From Romeriopsis sp046049545 (GTDB lineage: Bacteria; Cyanobacteriota; Cyanobacteriia; Leptolyngbyales; Leptolyngbyaceae), in assembly GCA_046049545.1 (NCBI GenBank), contig JBJORF010000059.1, positions 1 through 27,190 on the forward strand: a DNA stretch of 27,190 bases, written 5' to 3'. A program made the position numbers and the translations under genes. Every line of letters begins with the position of its first letter. Within the stretch, counting starts at the first letter, position 1. The notes under the pieces were generated by a model, which worked only from the letters and a program-made list of their open reading frames with translations, was not told the origin of the DNA and made no database searches. Positions 24,905 through 27,190 of the stretch are shown piece by piece.

Positions 24905-25366
24905 ATGCTTCAAACTGTGACTCCTACCAGTATTGAAAATTTATACAATCGGGACTTTCAGCTATGGTTGGCGGCGACTGTGGAAAGTCTCCGATCGGGG
25001 GATTTTGAGCAGTTAGATCGGGTGCATTTGATTGAGGAGATTGAAGCATTGGGGAAGCGGGATCAACGAGAATTGCAAAGTCGTTTAATCGTTTTGTTGG
25101 CGCATTTATTAAAGCGTTGTTATGTGAATTCTCCAGATGATTTTCGGGGCTGGGAAGTGACGATTCGGGAACAGCGTGATGAACTTGAACTGCTATTGAC
25201 TGATTCTCCGAGTTTACAGAATACTTGGGAAAGCTGTTTTCAGGCTTGTTGGGAGAAGGCGTTACAGCAAGTGAAAACGGGCTACGCTGGGGTGGAATTC
25301 CCGATCGATTTTCCATTTTCCTCAGAGATCAACATTGCTCTCTCTCAAAGGTTTTGGGAATCCTAG
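24905..25366 (+). CDS. DUF29 family protein
   Basis: A 153-residue protein with the DUF29 pattern. It begins NLYNRDFQLWLAATVESLRSGDFEQLD (about 12-38, given by its pattern, not a single motif), then LIEEIEALGKRDQREL, the helix LLAHLLKRCY, and WEVTIREQRDELELLL ending in SPSL. DUF29 proteins are small, all-helical and very common in cyanobacteria in many copies. Their function is unknown, and some lie in accessory islands. I start at ATG 24905 because the family begins there. An earlier ATG at 24866 adds 13 unrelated residues. Confidence 0.9.
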   Translation: MLQTVTPTSIENLYNRDFQLWLAATVESLRSGDFEQLDRVHLIEEIEALGKRDQRELQSRLIVLLAHLLKRCYVNSPDDFRGWEVTIREQRDELELLLTDSPSLQNTWESCFQACWEKALQQVKTGYAGVEFPIDFPFSSEINIALSQRFWES

Positions 25367-25371
25367 TTGTC

Positions 25372-25489
25372 GAGCGGTGGGTGGCAGAAGGTGCATCATC
25401 AGGAGGTGGAGTTGATGCCGGGGGCGCAGTTGAAGTTTGGGGCGACGCAGAATGCGGTGTTGGAGTTTGTGGTGGAAGTGGTGGAGTAG
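25372..25489 (+). pseudogene. Possible 3' remnant of a lost gene
   Basis: Immediately after the DUF29 gene, a frame ending at TAG 25487-25489 reads QEVELMPGAQLKFGATQNAV followed by a hydrophobic-acidic end. It has the look of the last ~35 residues of a real protein, with no start or upstream domain. G-rich codon use differs from the AT-richer DNA that follows. The parent family is not recognised. Confidence 0.35.
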
Positions 25490-25655
25490 AGAATTAGTAA
25501 TACTGAAAAATAAAATAATTGAGGTTTCTGAGCGATTACAGGCTGATTTGCAGCAGTTTTCTCCTTGTGTTCCCGCCTTAATTTTTGTTGTACGGCAATC
25601 TAAATTAAACGTGAAAATCCCATATTGAAAAACTCTGGAGGATAGAAATAAAAAT

Positions 25656-25677
25656 CCCCAGAATTGTTAGTCTGGGG
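25656..25677 (-). terminator. Intrinsic terminator for the 25713-25961 gene
   Basis: Read on the minus strand, CCCCAGA and TCTGGGG form a 7-bp stem with an 8-nt loop, followed by ATTTTTATTT. It lies 35 nt past the stop of the minus-strand gene. Confidence 0.8.
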
Positions 25678-25712
25678 GCAACTGAGATTTCACAACAATC
25701 GGATTGCCATAT

Positions 25713-25961
25713 CTACTGGCCTTTTTCTGGATCCGGTTCGCAATACAGCATCAGCGTTTGCATCTGCGTCTTTAATGACGACGCGAACATTAGATGACGA
25801 CGCTTCTTGACAATCCAACAATTGCCATACTCTTCGGGGTAGCTCGGATTCTGAAATTCAACATAAATCTGTTCGCCCGTTGCAGGCGGGATAAAAGCAT
25901 CTTCCTGTTCTCTGCGCTCTATACATTCACCTTGATAGTAAATTTCCAAGATGTACTTCAC
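25713..25961 (-). CDS. Small hypothetical protein, 82 residues
   Basis: A small beta-rich protein (MKYILEIYYQGECIERREQED, then IPPATGEQIYVEFQNP and GNCWIVKKRRHLMF). The start is GTG 25961, favoured by AGGAG seven bases upstream on the minus strand, a strong ribosome site, and by the intrinsic terminator behind the gene. The pattern of an N-terminal strand pair followed by a G-[DE]-x-[IV] turn is seen in many small cyanobacterial proteins of accessory regions. Function unknown. Confidence 0.75.
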   Translation of the reverse strand: MKYILEIYYQGECIERREQEDAFIPPATGEQIYVEFQNPSYPEEYGNCWIVKKRRHLMFASSLKTQMQTLMLYCEPDPEKGQ

Positions 25962-26115
25962 AATGATTCTCCTACGATTCTTCCACTATAGTTTTATAGT
26001 AGCTGTCTTTAGCTAGATAAGGTACTCTGGTTTTGATCGAAAATCCTAAAGTTTCTGAGCAATTGCCTCCCCGATGCGACCCAAATCGCCTGGTTGATCG
26101 CCGATCGGTTCGGAT

Positions 26116-26148
26116 CGGGATGACAACGGCAATCGGGGGAGATGATTG
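26116..26148. repeat. Direct repeat copy 1, right after the antitoxin gene
   Basis: CGGGATGACAACGGCAATCG and the following GGGGAGATGATTG match the sequence at 26917-26947 (CGGGATGGCAACGGAGATCG, then GGGGACGATTG) in most positions and in the same orientation. Both are preceded by a CCGATGCG block (26071-26078 and 26906-26912). The two copies bracket the toxin-antitoxin pair. Confidence 0.65.
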
Positions 26149-26158
26149 ATATTTGGGT

Positions 26159-26473
26159 TTAAAGTAAAATGTCCAAACCATTTTTCTGGACTAAGTTCAG
26201 TAGTTTAAGCGCCGTTCCTGTTGGGCGTTTCTGTCCGATCTCCCATTTTTGAACAGTTGATAGGCTAGTATTCAGAACGGCAGCAAACACGGCTTGGCTG
26301 ACCTGAGACGATTCACGGATTTGCTTGATTTGCTCTGGTGCTAGGGGTTCGATCGCGGGTAAACATAGTCGATCGAACTCACGCATCGTGATTTGGTCGA
26401 TCGCCCCAGCATTGTGCAGACCCTGAGCCGTTTCATGAACTGCTTCAAGAATTGCTGATTTCTTCTTTGGCAT
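26159..26473 (-). CDS. HigA-like helix-turn-helix antitoxin
   Basis: A 104-residue XRE-type DNA-binding protein. The N terminus is the flexible toxin-binding part (MPKKKSAILEAVHETAQGLHNAG). The HTH follows: IKQIRESSQVSQAVFAAVLN (about 49-68) and TSLSTVQKWEIGQKRPTGTA (69-88). It should neutralise the toxin encoded just upstream and repress their common promoter. The ATG 26473 lies inside the toxin gene, overlapping its end by 29 nt, so the two are cotranscribed with toxin first, as in higBA loci. Confidence 0.88.
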   Translation of the reverse strand: MPKKKSAILEAVHETAQGLHNAGAIDQITMREFDRLCLPAIEPLAPEQIKQIRESSQVSQAVFAAVLNTSLSTVQKWEIGQKRPTGTALKLLNLVQKNGLDILL

Positions 26474-26840
26474 TGCAATTTACCTCGATTAATTCGTTAC
26501 TTAGTTTTGCTTTTTTAAGATTTTGTGGCGAGAGAGACAATAGCTCTGAGGAGAGTTTTTTCAAGGCTTCTTCCTCATTTTGGTCGATATTGCTCCGCTG
26601 ATTTTTCGGGAAGCCAAATACAAAAATCCAACGATCGTTGTGATTAGTCGCAATGAGAGTCCGAAAGCCGCCACGTTTTCCTTGTCCAGCTCGTGCAATC
26701 CGCTTCTTGAGTAGCCCACCCCCTAAATCAGCTTCGTACAGTCCTGCTTTCATCTCGTCTACAGCCGCGCAGAGGCTCTGGTCTTCTAGTCCTTGTTTGC
26801 GTGCCCAACGGTCAAACCATCGAGTTTTGTAAATTGTCAT
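26445..26840 (-). CDS. HigB/RelE-like toxin of a type II toxin-antitoxin pair
   Basis: A 131-residue protein beginning MTIYKTRWFDRWARKQGLED, with GLYEADLGGGLLKKRIARAGQGKRGGFRTLI and NHNDRWIFVFGFPKNQRSNID read in pieces from about 33 to 86. This is the pattern of the RelE/HigB-related family in which the block around GKRGGFR is typical. Such toxins cut mRNA on the ribosome. I see no mutation of the conserved block. It is longer at the C terminus than the usual ~110 residues; the tail after residue 105 overlaps the antitoxin start and may be dispensable. ATG 26840 lies about 20 nt downstream of the predicted -10 box. Confidence 0.88.
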   Translation of the reverse strand: MTIYKTRWFDRWARKQGLEDQSLCAAVDEMKAGLYEADLGGGLLKKRIARAGQGKRGGFRTLIATNHNDRWIFVFGFPKNQRSNIDQNEEEALKKLSSELLSLSPQNLKKAKLSNELIEVNCNAKEEISNS

Positions 26841-26860
26841 ATCAATGGCCTCTGCACCAA

Positions 26861-26889
26861 ATCATAGTACTAAGTGCTATAATTGGCAA
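26861..26889 (-). promoter_or_regulatory. Toxin-antitoxin promoter with operator palindrome
   Basis: On the minus strand -35 TTGCCA (26889-26884) and -10 TATGAT (26866-26861) are spaced by 17 nt. The 17-bp imperfect palindrome ATAGTACTAAGTGCTAT (26864-26880; 7 of 8 arm positions match) fills the spacer and touches the -10 box. This is a natural site for the HTH antitoxin to repress the operon. Confidence 0.7.
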
Positions 26890-27190
26890 CTGTGTAACCT
26901 CCTTTCCGATGCGGGGCGGGATGGCAACGGAGATCGGGGGACGATTGGGTGGCTTACGTCCATTGGAAAAGCTGTTTCAGCGCGATCGCAATCAATAAAC
27001 TTTATCGGAAATAGTAGATTCCTGTGAATCAATAACGGAATCTTGTTCAATGATTTAAAGTTCTCGTTGCTACTATTCTGATTTTCTTCCCATCGGTGAC
27101 GCTAACGCTGCAATTATGCCGTCACTTGGGGCGTAACTACCTGTTTTTGCCGATGGGTCAACCGAAAGTTATGTAGCCCACAGGCCGTCT
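26890..27190. other. 300 bases without a gene; repeat copy 2 and a nested inverted repeat
   Basis: No open frame of credible composition is present. The region holds the second copy of the direct repeat (26917-26947) and, near the edge, CCCATCGG (27089-27096) with CCGATGGG (27150-27157), enclosing GTGACG (27096-27101) and CGTCAC (27120-27125). This is a long-range nested stem that may be the leader or terminator of a gene beyond the window. Confidence 0.5.

Noticed and set aside
26062..26158. Terminator hairpin for the antitoxin gene from CTCCCCGAT/ATCGGGGGAG and ACCCAAAT/ATTTGGGT
   Set aside because: The two pairings cross rather than nest, and no T-run follows. They are better explained as pieces of a dispersed repeat.

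Overview
The window is cyanobacterial. The octamer GCGATCGC (HIP1) and the core CGATCG recur throughout, serA is followed by prmA as in many cyanobacteria, a DUF29 gene is present, and the left half is a type V-K CRISPR-associated transposon (CAST), an element class known from cyanobacteria. I cannot name the genus from sequence alone.

Left half (1-14180), the CAST. The order is the 3' end of tnsB (cut by the window edge), tnsC, tniQ, a cargo block, cas12k, a tracrRNA region and a 28-repeat CRISPR array. TnsB/TnsC/TniQ form the transposition machinery, and Cas12k with tracrRNA and crRNA would choose the target. Cas12k has lost the RuvC acidic residues, so it should bind DNA without cutting it. 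The cargo is a complete type I restriction-modification system, hsdM-hsdS and hsdR on the minus strand. It is interrupted by a plus-strand, translationally coupled pair of unknown genes (5071-5990). A 99-bp perfect-arm hairpin repeat supplies the last codons of hsdS.

The stretch between cas12k and the array holds the tracrRNA, whose folding blocks and anti-repeat can be read directly, followed by four back-to-back 7-bp stem-loops leading up to the first repeat. The array ends in a perfect repeat only 94 nt before the stop codon of a housekeeping gene. I see no transposon right end there.

Right half (14275-25366), ordinary chromosome. Genes are a PLP-dependent threonine/serine dehydratase-like enzyme, serA (serine biosynthesis), prmA (ribosomal protein L11 methylation), a one-module NRPS (C-domain remnant, A, PCP, TE), a conserved small protein, rpsN with a strong terminator, a class I DAHP synthase (first step of the shikimate pathway), a hypothetical protein and a DUF29 protein.

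Right edge (25367-27190), accessory DNA. It has a small gene remnant, a small hypothetical gene with its own terminator, and a HigB/HigA-like toxin-antitoxin pair. The TA promoter carries a 17-bp operator-like palindrome, and related ~31-bp direct repeats flank the module. The last 300 bases contain no gene I can support.
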